Positions 1 to 6,850 of a stretch of DNA of 64,000 bases are shown here, one piece after another. Numbering within the stretch: position 1 is the first letter of the stretch; each line of letters begins with the position of its first letter. A program made the translations under genes and the position numbers. Source of the stretch: Clostridiales bacterium PH28_bin88 (GTDB lineage Bacteria; Bacillota; PH28-bin88); the NCBI GenBank assembly GCA_000987045.1, contig LAKY01000016.1, positions 1 through 64,000 of the forward strand. The letters run 5' to 3'. The notes below the pieces were generated by a model, which was not told the DNA's origin, ran no database searches, and saw only the letters and a program-made list of their open reading frames with translations.

Positions 1-75
1 AAGGGAAACGCATACTCTTTCTTTCAGAAGAACACGAGCACAGGCACAACGCAAAAAGCTCCTCCTAAAAAAACC

Positions 76-105
76 TGGACAAGGCCAAGTTCGCTGATCT
101 ACAAT
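76..105 (+). promoter_or_regulatory. possible sigma-A promoter
   Basis: TGGACA at 76-81 and TACAAT at 100-105 are separated by 18 bases and lie about 40 bases before the first plus-strand gene. Both hexamers are near consensus, but this is a visual match only. Confidence 0.35.
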
Positions 106-143
106 AATTATATGTCCACTTGAACGTAATGGAGGATGCTGCT

Positions 144-497
144 ATGAGGTTTACCATGTTTATGATGGGGCAGGGACTACTGTTTGCCCTCTTTTTGAGT
201 ATGGCCTACCTGCTGGGAAACGCAGAGGAAACAGGGGCGATCATCGCCATTAACGCCTTGACTTTTATCCCCGCAAGCTGGATTATTACCCTCTGGATCC
301 GCGGGGAAAGTCATCTTCTCGTAAATGTCCTCTCAGTCACCCTATCCTTCAACCTGGTTACCTATCTCCTGCAGACCCCACTGGGCATACCGTGGCCCTC
401 TGCCCTGAAACTCGCCCTGGACTTCGTCCTGGTGGCAGCCCTGACCCTCATGGGTATTTATTTGGGCATGCGTTGGCCAAAGCGCGAAGAATCCTAG
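144..497 (+). CDS. small integral membrane protein, unknown function
   Basis: A protein of about 117 residues made almost entirely of four hydrophobic segments (roughly residues 5-24, 30-48, 57-76 and 85-106) joined by short polar loops, ending in a basic/acidic tail. It is expected to sit in the cytoplasmic membrane. I do not recognise a family. The ATG at 144 was chosen because GGAGG at 131-135 lies 8 bases upstream; a TTG at 120 would add 8 residues but would place that site inside the gene. It is transcribed away from the minus-strand block and has its own possible promoter. Confidence 0.7.
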   Translation: MRFTMFMMGQGLLFALFLSMAYLLGNAEETGAIIAINALTFIPASWIITLWIRGESHLLVNVLSVTLSFNLVTYLLQTPLGIPWPSALKLALDFVLVAALTLMGIYLGMRWPKREES

Positions 498-597
498 GAA
501 AGTCCCCTGCATATAGTACCGGCAAAACGGGTAACTTATTCTCAAGCTAGTGCCGGGCTTACCGGCAGATCCGTCAAAACAGAGGGGGTAGATAGCT

Positions 598-969
598 TTG
601 GCCGGAATTTCGGAACCGGTTAAAAAACTGCTTACTCACCAGCCGTGTTTTGTGGCCACCGCTGATAATTCCGGCAAACCCTACATGGATATCCAGCATT
701 CCCCGCAAGTCTTAAATGAAGCCACCATCCTGTTTGCCGGCAGCGGAGGAACCTACGACAATGTCCTGCAAAATCCCTATGTAACCCTGGCGGTGACGGA
801 TCCCCAAGGCCAGGAAGGATACCGCCTGGTAGGACGGGCAGAATTACTCCAAGCAGGTGACCTGTATGAACAGGTAATCAACAGGACGCAGCGAGAAGGC
901 ACTGCCACCCCTGAAGCAGTGATCCAGGTTTTTGTGGACAGTGTTCAGCCCATGTCCGCCTTTTCTTAA
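598..969 (+). CDS. pyridoxamine 5'-phosphate oxidase-like flavin-binding protein
   Basis: About 123 residues with the split-barrel pattern of the pyridoxamine-phosphate-oxidase-like family: an N-terminal stretch on cutting off access (PCFVATAD), then a strand with GKPYMDI, a middle strand ILFAG, and NPYVTLAVTD. Such proteins bind FMN or F420-like cofactors and serve varied redox roles; the substrate cannot be told. The start is TTG at 598, preceded by an AGAGGGGG ribosome site. It ends one base before the stop of the convergent pduL gene, so the two messages meet tail to tail. Length fits the short single-domain members. Confidence 0.75.
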   Translation: MAGISEPVKKLLTHQPCFVATADNSGKPYMDIQHSPQVLNEATILFAGSGGTYDNVLQNPYVTLAVTDPQGQEGYRLVGRAELLQAGDLYEQVINRTQREGTATPEAVIQVFVDSVQPMSAFS

Positions 970-1689
970 CTACTTCGCGATCACCTTCAGGATGTCTTCC
1001 ATCATAGCCAATCGTCGTTTTTCGTCCTTAATGATCCCGGAGATGGATTCTTCCAGGACACGAAGTTGACGCTCGTCAAACATGTTGATAATTTGCTCAA
1101 GTCGCAGTTTCTTGTCGTTAACGTGCAACAGTTCCACCACATCGCCGGTTTTCAGGTCAGCTGTGTTGGCCTCGTCGGTGTCTACGTGGATTTCTGTGTG
1201 GGTGTTTTCAGGTGCTACCCGCACAACGACAAAGTCAAACACCAGACTGCGTTTGCCTCTCACCACCACCATGGCATAATCCTTGTGTTGAAAACCCAGT
1301 TCCCGGGCGTCAGCTGTGGTCATATGAATGTGCCGCATGGCTGCAATCAGGCCCTCTTTAATCAGCAATTCCCCGCCTGGGCCCACCAGAGTGACGCTCT
1401 CTGAACCCTCCAGGTCCCCTGACAGGCGGATGGGAGGGACTACGCCTATAATAAAGCCATCTGTGCGGGATACCTCTACCTGGGTCTGGGGTCTTGCGGG
1501 TCCGATTACTGCCACGTTTTTAATCTCACCCTTGGGGCCACGAACCGTCAAACGCTCCTTGGAAATATACTGTGTCGCGATGGAAAGATAGCGTTCGGGT
1601 TTAAGTTCGTAACCCTTTCCAAAGAGGGTTTCCAGGTCATCCTGCGACAGGTGGATATGACGCGCGGACACTCCTACATTGATTTGCAT
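970..1689 (-). CDS. pduL: PduL-type phosphate acyltransferase, copy 1
   Basis: Phosphotransacylase of the PduL family, which swaps phosphate and CoA on short acyl groups (acyl-CoA to acyl-phosphate). Three histidine motifs that build its two-zinc centre are visible: SARHIHL near residue 10, MRHIHM near 115 and EIHVDTDEAN near 165. Two beta-barrel repeats are evident from the two GP.RPQTQVEVS / VGPGGEL stretches. After the usual end there is an extra charged helix of about 40 residues (from VNDKKLRLEQI on), absent from the second copy at 6020. Start moved to the ATG at 1689, which follows GAGGAG; the longer GTG-like reading starts inside that site. Last gene of the lspA-rluD operon. No microcompartment shell gene is in the window. 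Confidence 0.88.
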   Translation of the reverse strand: MQINVGVSARHIHLSQDDLETLFGKGYELKPERYLSIATQYISKERLTVRGPKGEIKNVAVIGPARPQTQVEVSRTDGFIIGVVPPIRLSGDLEGSESVTLVGPGGELLIKEGLIAAMRHIHMTTADARELGFQHKDYAMVVVRGKRSLVFDFVVVRVAPENTHTEIHVDTDEANTADLKTGDVVELLHVNDKKLRLEQIINMFDERQLRVLEESISGIIKDEKRRLAMMEDILKVIAK

Positions 1690-1724
1690 GCAACCACTCC
1701 TCTCCATAATACCAGGCTACCGCG

Positions 1725-2489
1725 TCAAGACCGTAACTGCTGCCAGAGTTTAGTGGAACAAACATCCTTAAGCAGTACTTCTGCGTAATCACGCTTTTCC
1801 GCAAAGGGCGTTGGGGGCCAATCATCCCTTGCCGGGGCAGCCACGTAACCCTCGTGGAAGTCCGGCTGGGCACCTCGCACAGCGGCATCCAACAACCAAT
1901 CCCTGACCAATTGGTCCTCGCCAAGGTTGACCACCTCGGCTCTCAACCGCTCCACCCTCGCTGTCTGGGGGCAGCAGATATAGGTACGGCAAACCAGCGG
2001 GCGGACCGGGTAAATACCGCACAACCTGGAGTGGGGTTCCAGAAAAACACACCTGCCATCCTCGCCGGTGCGCACGATGATGTCTACCTTTCTCCCCTCG
2101 GCCACCACATACCCGTACCGCCGCAGGGCCTGATGCCAGGCCAGAGTTTCTAAAGAAAACTTGGCTTGCGCCAAGCCTTTGGCGCAGGCGGAAGCCTTAG
2201 TTGCACTTATGCCAACAGAAAGGAATCCTTTCTGTTGGTGAAAATCCCGACTGAGCCTGTGGTAAATCCTAAGGAGGTCAATGCTGGTCAGGGGAATGCG
2301 CTCCCCGCAGCAGGCGTCACATCCCCGGCAGCCATTCCCGAGACACCGCCGGCGGGTTAAGGGCAGTTTTTCTATCGCTTCTTCCATTCCTGCCAGGTAG
2401 TCTTGCAGAGTGGCTCCTTCATCCAGCACGCGAACGTCATAACCCATGTGTTTCCCTAACGGGACCGGTTCAACTGAAACTTTTTGCAT
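1725..2489 (-). CDS. YkgJ-family cysteine-cluster protein with a 30-residue repeat-derived insert
   Basis: A metal-binding cysteine-cluster protein of the YkgJ/DUF-type zinc-or-iron-chelating family. The first cluster, C-x4-C-x2-C-x2-CC, lies near residues 46-57; a second (CGIYPVRPLVCRTYICC) lies near 150-165. Function in this family is poorly known. Residues 84-113 are encoded by a complete 90-bp copy of an intergenic repeat found elsewhere in this window; the insert is in frame, has no stop, and falls between the two cysteine clusters. Without it the protein would be about 224 residues. The ATG at 2489 follows a GAGGA site. It starts 5 bases after the DUF2007 gene and is co-transcribed with it. 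Confidence 0.85.
   Translation of the reverse strand: MQKVSVEPVPLGKHMGYDVRVLDEGATLQDYLAGMEEAIEKLPLTRRRCLGNGCRGCDACCGERIPLTSIDLLRIYHRLSRDFHQQKGFLSVGISATKASACAKGLAQAKFSLETLAWHQALRRYGYVVAEGRKVDIIVRTGEDGRCVFLEPHSRLCGIYPVRPLVCRTYICCPQTARVERLRAEVVNLGEDQLVRDWLLDAAVRGAQPDFHEGYVAAPARDDWPPTPFAEKRDYAEVLLKDVCSTKLWQQLRS
2151..2240 (+). repeat. modular palindromic element, copy A (inside a gene)
   Basis: A 90-bp unit beginning TAAAGAAAACTTGG and ending at GTTGGTG before an A-run. It holds two hairpins: CTTGGC-TTGC-GCCAAG near the start and CAGAAAGG-A-T-T-CCTTTCTG near the end. In other copies the second hairpin is CAGAAAGT/ACTTTCTG; here the T-A pair has become G-C, which keeps the stem and also removes a TAA that would stop the host frame. 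It lies inside the YkgJ-family gene on the opposite strand. Confidence 0.9.
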
Positions 2490-2494
2490 GACAA

Positions 2495-2737
2495 CTAATC
2501 CTCATCCAATTCCGGCCTCGCATCAAGAAGCCCTCTTGCCTCCATTACCTTGTCCCTGGGAACCAGTACCCGAACCTGGGCTAACGGGCCGACATGCAGG
2601 CCGTACAACTGCCCTACAGCCTCTCCCTCAAGCATTACCGCAAGTCCTGCCGCGGTTAAGAGTGCCCGCACAAGCTCAGCCTCTACCCGACCTGGAGCAA
2701 CATACACCAATTCCCATTCTTCCGGTTTGCGAGACAT
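2495..2737 (-). CDS. DUF2007-family protein
   Basis: An 80-residue protein matching the DUF2007 'putative signal transducing' pattern: an early VYVAPGRVEAELVRALL helix, a middle GEAVGQLYGL segment, and a LVPRDKVMEARGLL helix, with an acidic tail. The fold is a small ferredoxin-like domain; the role is unknown. The ATG at 2737 is preceded by AGGAGGG 9 bases upstream. A much longer open frame to 2956 is only the reverse reading of rluD. It lies between rluD and the YkgJ-family gene in the same operon. Confidence 0.75.
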   Translation of the reverse strand: MSRKPEEWELVYVAPGRVEAELVRALLTAAGLAVMLEGEAVGQLYGLHVGPLAQVRVLVPRDKVMEARGLLDARPELDED

Positions 2738-2762
2738 CTCGATAATCCCTCCTGTGTAACGG

Positions 2763-3686
2763 TTACTCGCGTTCTTTCCGTAATGTTGCAAGGATTTCCC
2801 GGAATACAGGCGGTAAAGGTGCCTCAAATTCCATGTAATCCCCGGTGCGGGGGTGGCGAAAACCCAATACCCGTGCGTGCAACGCCTGGCTCTCCAGGCT
2901 GAAGGGGTTCTTTCTTCCCGGGGCATACTTGGGATCCCCCACGACGGGGTGCCCAAGATAACTCATATGCACCCGGATTTGATGGGTCCGCCCGGTCTCC
3001 AGGCGGGCTTCTACCAGCGTGTAATCGTGGAAAACCTCCAGCAACCGGTAGTGGGTAACAGCACGCCGGGCGTTTTTGGAAACTACCGCCATTCTCTGCC
3101 GGTCCACCGGGTGGCGCCCGATGGGGGCATCCACAATTCCCGCAGGTGCGGTGACCCGCCCATGGACCAGCGCCACGTATACCCTGGTCACGGTATGTTC
3201 CTTGATCTGCGATGCAAGGCACCTGTGGGCTTCATCGTTTTTGGCCGCTACCAGTACTCCTGAGGTATCCTTATCAATACGATGCACAATCCCCGGTCGC
3301 AGGCTCCCGTTAATACCTGAGAGGTCCTGGCAGTGGTACAGGAGCGCGTTCACCAGGGTACCCCGGTAGTTGCCGGCTGCAGGGTGGACTACCATACCCC
3401 GCGGTTTATTGACCACGATCAAGTCCGCATCTTCGTAGAGAATGTCCAGTGGAATGGGTTCCGGTACCGCCTCCGGTACTTCCGGTTCGGGTACAGTGAG
3501 CACAATACGGTCATTGGCCTTTACACGGTAATTGGCCTTTGCCACGTTTCCATTAACGGTAACCAGTCCATCAGCAACCAGTTTCTGCACCCGGGAGCGG
3601 GACAGATCAGGAACCTCCCGCGCCAGATAGACATCCAGTCGCTCTCCTTCCACCTCACCGGGTACCATCAATGATCTTTTTTCCAC
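2763..3686 (-). CDS. rluD: RluD-family 23S rRNA pseudouridine synthase
   Basis: Converts uridines to pseudouridine in large-subunit rRNA. An S4 RNA-binding domain fills roughly residues 12-75 (RLDVYLAREVPDLSRSRVQKLV). The synthase domain follows, with the family motif HRIDKDTSGVLV near residue 138, where the aspartate is catalytic, and a later GRTHQIRVHM motif. At 307 residues it is the normal length. Start is GTG at 3686 with AAGGTGGG upstream. It begins 3 bases after the lspA stop, the common lspA-rluD arrangement of Firmicutes. Confidence 0.93.
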   Translation of the reverse strand: MEKRSLMVPGEVEGERLDVYLAREVPDLSRSRVQKLVADGLVTVNGNVAKANYRVKANDRIVLTVPEPEVPEAVPEPIPLDILYEDADLIVVNKPRGMVVHPAAGNYRGTLVNALLYHCQDLSGINGSLRPGIVHRIDKDTSGVLVAAKNDEAHRCLASQIKEHTVTRVYVALVHGRVTAPAGIVDAPIGRHPVDRQRMAVVSKNARRAVTHYRLLEVFHDYTLVEARLETGRTHQIRVHMSYLGHPVVGDPKYAPGRKNPFSLESQALHARVLGFRHPRTGDYMEFEAPLPPVFREILATLRKERE

Positions 3687-3689
3687 CGT

Positions 3690-4151
3690 TTATCCCACCT
3701 TAGTTCTCCCCGGAGGCCGGTCAGGGGTACGCAATAAGTCCCAGGACAACAGAATAACCCCCACTACGATGGCGCTGTCTGCAAAATTAAAAACCGGCCA
3801 CACGCGGAAATCCAGGAAATCCACCACAGAGCCAATGCGGACCCGGTCTACCAGGTTTCCCATGGCACCGCCCAGTTGCAAGGCGAGCGCGAACTGTAAT
3901 AACTTCCTGTCAGCCGGTACCCGGCGGAAGAAGACAATAATCACCGTCACCACCAGGATACCAATGATCACAAAGAACGTGGTGCGAAAAGGCAAAAGAC
4001 TGAAGGCCGCGCCCGGATTGCGCCAGTAAGTTATGTGGAAAATATTGTCGACCACCGGGATAGACTGACCCAGTTCCATCGTGCGTTGGATAGCCCATTT
4101 ACTCAGCTGGTCACTGATCAAAACGGCTGCAGCCAACAAAAAAGGCCGCAA
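3690..4151 (-). CDS. lspA: signal peptidase II (prolipoprotein signal peptidase)
   Basis: Membrane aspartic protease that cuts signal peptides from diacylglyceryl-modified prolipoproteins. Four hydrophobic helices are visible, at about residues 3-20, 58-76, 86-103 and 120-140. Both catalytic-aspartate motifs are present: GNLVDR near residue 98 and FNFADS near residue 123. At 153 residues it is full length. The start is TTG at 4151 with GGAGGG 6 bases upstream. First gene of the operon running down to pduL. Confidence 0.94.
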   Translation of the reverse strand: MRPFLLAAAVLISDQLSKWAIQRTMELGQSIPVVDNIFHITYWRNPGAAFSLLPFRTTFFVIIGILVVTVIIVFFRRVPADRKLLQFALALQLGGAMGNLVDRVRIGSVVDFLDFRVWPVFNFADSAIVVGVILLSWDLLRTPDRPPGRTKVG

Positions 4152-4299
4152 TTAAATCCCTCCATTCGCGAAAGTGAAGCGCTGTCAGACACAAGAATCA
4201 AGAAGAATGAAGCAGGACAGCGCCGGGAATCCTTGTTCATTGTAGCATATCAGGCTGCCCCACACAACGGGGCCTTTCCTCAGTTTGAAAATGAGCTGC

Positions 4300-4543
4300 G
4301 GCTTGCGCTCGGGTTTCCTTCCGGCGCGTGTCTCCGGTATCTCCGTAATGAACCTCGGCGTCTTCGGGCTGCGTTCAAAACTCGGCCTTCATATTCAAAC
4401 ATTGAACGCGGCTATTCCTCAGCCGCCTGTGGTTCTTGAACTATCTCCGCCAATTGCGCCTTCCGGAAATCCCGAGCCGCCGCCTGCACACTAGCTTCCA
4501 TTTTCATTATCTGATGGTGCCGGCAATTTGCGGCATGAAAGTC
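4300..4543 (+). repeat. structured ~245-bp repeat, copy 1
   Basis: One of three copies in the window (others at 20198-20452, and inverted at 52561-52813). It starts GGCTTGCGCTCGGG and ends near GCGGCATGAAAGTC. The central stem pairs GCTGCGTTCAA (4368-4378) with TTGAACGCGGC (4402-4412). A terminal GCCG.AA.TTGCGGC hairpin is also kept. A short frame on the minus strand is not kept in the other copies because of single-base gaps, so it looks non-coding. The family is not identified. Confidence 0.85.
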
Positions 4544-4557
4544 CATCCAACTAATAT

Positions 4558-4576
4558 AGAGCGCTGTCAGCGCTCT
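4558..4576. promoter_or_regulatory. perfect palindrome before the DUF1540 gene
   Basis: AGAGCGCTG-T-CAGCGCTCT is a 9-bp perfect inverted repeat with a one-base centre. It sits 50 bases before the DUF1540 start. It may be an operator or a short terminator; no T-run follows. The 10-mer GCGCTGTCAG also occurs at 4179. Confidence 0.35.
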
Positions 4577-4625
4577 TAAATAGTTTCGCCTCCCTGGAGT
4601 TATACTATTCCGTGGAGGTGAAACC

Positions 4626-4829
4626 ATGCGGAGAATCCCGTGTGAAGTTGAACACTGCCTGCATCACCAAGCCGGTAATACCTGCGAATTAGAGACCATC
4701 CACATCACCGCCAACGGCCTGGATACCAACTGTGGGGACTTCCGGCGAAAACTGCCGGAAGGGGAAACCACTACTGTTTTTTCCTTGGGCAAAGCTGATG
4801 ATACTTTGGAAACCCTCCCCTACGACTAA
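4626..4829 (+). CDS. DUF1540-domain protein
   Basis: A 67-residue protein with the DUF1540 cysteine pattern in its first 40 residues: C6, C11, C20 and C35, in CEVEHC, NTCELETIHIT and TNCGDF. The family is common in spore-forming Firmicutes and probably binds a metal; the role is not established. The ATG at 4626 has TGGAGGTGA at the proper distance. It stands alone on the plus strand and converges on yteA. Confidence 0.8.
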   Translation: MRRIPCEVEHCLHHQAGNTCELETIHITANGLDTNCGDFRRKLPEGETTTVFSLGKADDTLETLPYD

Positions 4830-4844
4830 AAGCCCTTGCTATGT

Positions 4845-5576
4845 TTACGGCTCGCGGCCGGCAACATCCCAGTTCTCGTCCCCGATGGTCCGCTCCCTGG
4901 GCACGTCCTCGTCATCCAGTCCCCGCACATCCTCGTAGAACACCCCGTCAGCCCCTTTGTAATAGGCGATACCCTCAACTTCCTCCACGATTCCCCTGTC
5001 TTCATCCAGGTCCGACCCTCCGAAGTAAGACCCCGCTCCGGCCCTCTCGGCGTGTTCTTGCCAACGGGCCAGATCCTGCCAGGCGTCTTCACCGTCAAAC
5101 ATGATCTCGTCTTCGGCGTCCGGCTGCTCCTCGGGGGCACTGTCGTGAGTCAACCCGCCAAAGGGGGGTACGACGACATCCTCTTCCAGGGGCCGGGGGT
5201 GACGGTCGCCCCGGCCTTCGACAGCCCGCCGGCAATCTATACAGAGGCTGGTTTCCGGTTCTGCCTCCAGGCGGTCTCGGGGGATGGGGCGCCCGCATCG
5301 CTGGCACTGCCCGTAAGAACCCTCCTGGATGCGCCGGAGGGCTTCATCGATCTTCCGCAAACGGATGTTTGCATGATCCCTTAACGCGAAGTCCTTGCTT
5401 CTTTCATAAACCTCCGACCCCACATCTCCGGGATGCTGGTCGTAGGAGGAAAGCTCAGAAACGGATTCCTGCAAGGGGACTCCCAGTCCCCCCGCGTTGA
5501 TACTCTCCACCAGGTCCCTTATTTCCCTTCTGGCCTGCAATAGCTTTTGCCTGTACGGTTCCCAGATTCCCGGCAA
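4845..5576 (-). CDS. yteA: YteA-family TraR/DksA-type zinc-finger protein
   Basis: A DksA/TraR-like protein of the YteA sporulation-associated group. A coiled-coil N-terminal half (YRQKLLQARREIRDL, then SSYDQHPGD, a family hallmark, near residue 45) is followed by a C4 zinc finger near residues 90-116: CQRCG and CIDC. The C-terminal third is acidic and less conserved. DksA-type proteins act in the RNA polymerase secondary channel; that is inferred for this member. The TTG at 5576 was preferred because AAAGGGGGA lies 8 bases upstream; an ATC-rich extension to 5645 has no ribosome site and overlaps the preceding gene's end. Confidence 0.85.
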   Translation of the reverse strand: MPGIWEPYRQKLLQARREIRDLVESINAGGLGVPLQESVSELSSYDQHPGDVGSEVYERSKDFALRDHANIRLRKIDEALRRIQEGSYGQCQRCGRPIPRDRLEAEPETSLCIDCRRAVEGRGDRHPRPLEEDVVVPPFGGLTHDSAPEEQPDAEDEIMFDGEDAWQDLARWQEHAERAGAGSYFGGSDLDEDRGIVEEVEGIAYYKGADGVFYEDVRGLDDEDVPRERTIGDENWDVAGREP

Positions 5577-5641
5577 AAACCCTTCCCCCTTTAACCTTTT
5601 AGGCGGCGGTAAAAGCCGCCAACTTATTTTCAAGCTTGAGA

Positions 5642-5950
5642 TCAAGAAGCCTGCATCTGGTACTGTACCATTCGAATCAAGTCAGCGATAAAGTCGCTGA
5701 TTACAGGGAGATTTAACACCACGATGCGGCGTAACAGGTATACCGCCAGGGCGCCAAGCAGGGCAAATCCTACCGCTGTTCCCACTCCCCGGGCAACGCC
5801 GGCCCAAAAATTGACTATGATCACGCGCCTGGGCCGGTGCATCATTTCAACATACTCGGCAATACCGGCCTTACGGAGGCTGTCTGCCATTTGGTCCACC
5901 TTTGCCTGCAGCCTCGCCAGGGCAGGAGGATCGGTCTCTTCTTGAATCAT
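5642..5950 (-). CDS. DUF5665-domain membrane protein
   Basis: About 102 residues. The first 35 form a charged helix, then RPRRVIIVNFWAG leads into two close membrane segments (about residues 45-70 and 73-92). This is the layout of the DUF5665 family. No function is known. It lies between the second pduL gene and yteA on the same strand, with a 69-base gap to pduL, and may share its message. Confidence 0.72.
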   Translation of the reverse strand: MIQEETDPPALARLQAKVDQMADSLRKAGIAEYVEMMHRPRRVIIVNFWAGVARGVGTAVGFALLGALAVYLLRRIVVLNLPVISDFIADLIRMVQYQMQAS

Positions 5951-6019
5951 GTTTCTTCACCCCTGGGCGCCAAAGAAGTGACGGTGGTTAAAACAATTCG
6001 AGGGGCAACGGTCCCTTGT

Positions 6020-6637
6020 TCACTGCAAGATATGCACCTTATCCCCCGACTTCAGTAAAGCGGAGTTGGCCTCGTCGGTATCCACGTGCATTTCCAGCAC
6101 CCAGTCGGCTTTAACCCTGATCAGGACATTCTCCATCACCTGGCCCCGCTCTCCCTGCACGTGAACGCTAACACGTTGGCCATCCCTAAGCCCCATCCTT
6201 ACTGCGTCATCGTCGCTCATGTGAATGTGGCGGGCTGCCAGGATTACCCCCCGCGCCAGGGCTATTACTCCCTTAGGACCAACTATGGCAATACCCGGAG
6301 TACGGTCCAGGTCTCCCGAATCCCTGACAGGAGGACGTAAACCTACCCTGTAGGCATCAGTCATCGAGATCTCGATCTGGGTTTGATCCCTGGTAGGCCC
6401 AAGAATGCGCACCCCTTCGATAACCCCCCTGGGCCCGACAATGGTCACCACTTCCTGGGCCGCAAACTCTCCGGGTTGCGACAACTCCTTCAACACCTTC
6501 AACTCATATCCTGTTCCGAAAAGTGTTTCCAGATCGAAACCGGATAAATGCACATGGCGGTTGGACACACCCACAGGGACGGGAAACGGAACATATTTTC
6601 GAGCTGTTTCGGCTTGGCGAGGTTCCAACTCTGCCAT
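6020..6637 (-). CDS. pduL: PduL-type phosphate acyltransferase, copy 2
   Basis: Second phosphotransacylase of the PduL family, near the standard length at about 205 residues. The zinc-binding motifs are SNRHVHL near residue 25, AARHIHM near 135 and EMHVDTDEAN near 182. It differs from copy 1 (970-1689) in lacking the C-terminal helix and in having a short charged N-terminus. The start at 6637 follows AGGAGG; an ATG at 6646 sits too close to that site. With no shell genes nearby, it probably serves in the cytosol, making or using acetyl- or propionyl-phosphate. Confidence 0.88.
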   Translation of the reverse strand: MAELEPRQAETARKYVPFPVPVGVSNRHVHLSGFDLETLFGTGYELKVLKELSQPGEFAAQEVVTIVGPRGVIEGVRILGPTRDQTQIEISMTDAYRVGLRPPVRDSGDLDRTPGIAIVGPKGVIALARGVILAARHIHMSDDDAVRMGLRDGQRVSVHVQGERGQVMENVLIRVKADWVLEMHVDTDEANSALLKSGDKVHILQ

Positions 6638-6749
6638 GACCCACATTCCTCCTCGCCCGGAGTTTATTTTTATTATGCCAACTACCGGTAGAGAAATGCA
6701 GTCTTAACCTCCCAATACGATTGTCAATTTATGTTCGATTTGGTGAAAC

Positions 6750-6772
6750 AAAAAGCCCCCGCCAAAGGGGGC
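6750..6772 (-). terminator. rho-independent terminator of ileS
   Basis: On the minus strand GCCCCC-TTTGGC-GGGGGC is followed directly by TTTTTG. It lies about 80 bases past the ileS stop. The 80-base gap holds no other gene that I can see. Confidence 0.85.
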
Positions 6773-6850
6773 AGTCACCATGCTAAACGAGATGTCTCAA
6801 CGTACGTGAGCAGCCGGCCGGACCCGGCTGGCGAAGCTACGCGAAGTTTA

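Noticed and set aside
1066-1404. Plus-strand frames opposite pduL
   Set aside because: They mirror the real gene on the other strand and carry no family features.
4412-4543. A small protein encoded by the 245-bp repeat
   Set aside because: Copies 2 and 3 differ from copy 1 by gaps not divisible by three, so the frame is not kept, whereas the stem is.
4300-4543. Group II intron or HEARO-type RNA
   Set aside because: I could not match a domain V or the diagnostic motifs of either class from memory; left as unidentified.
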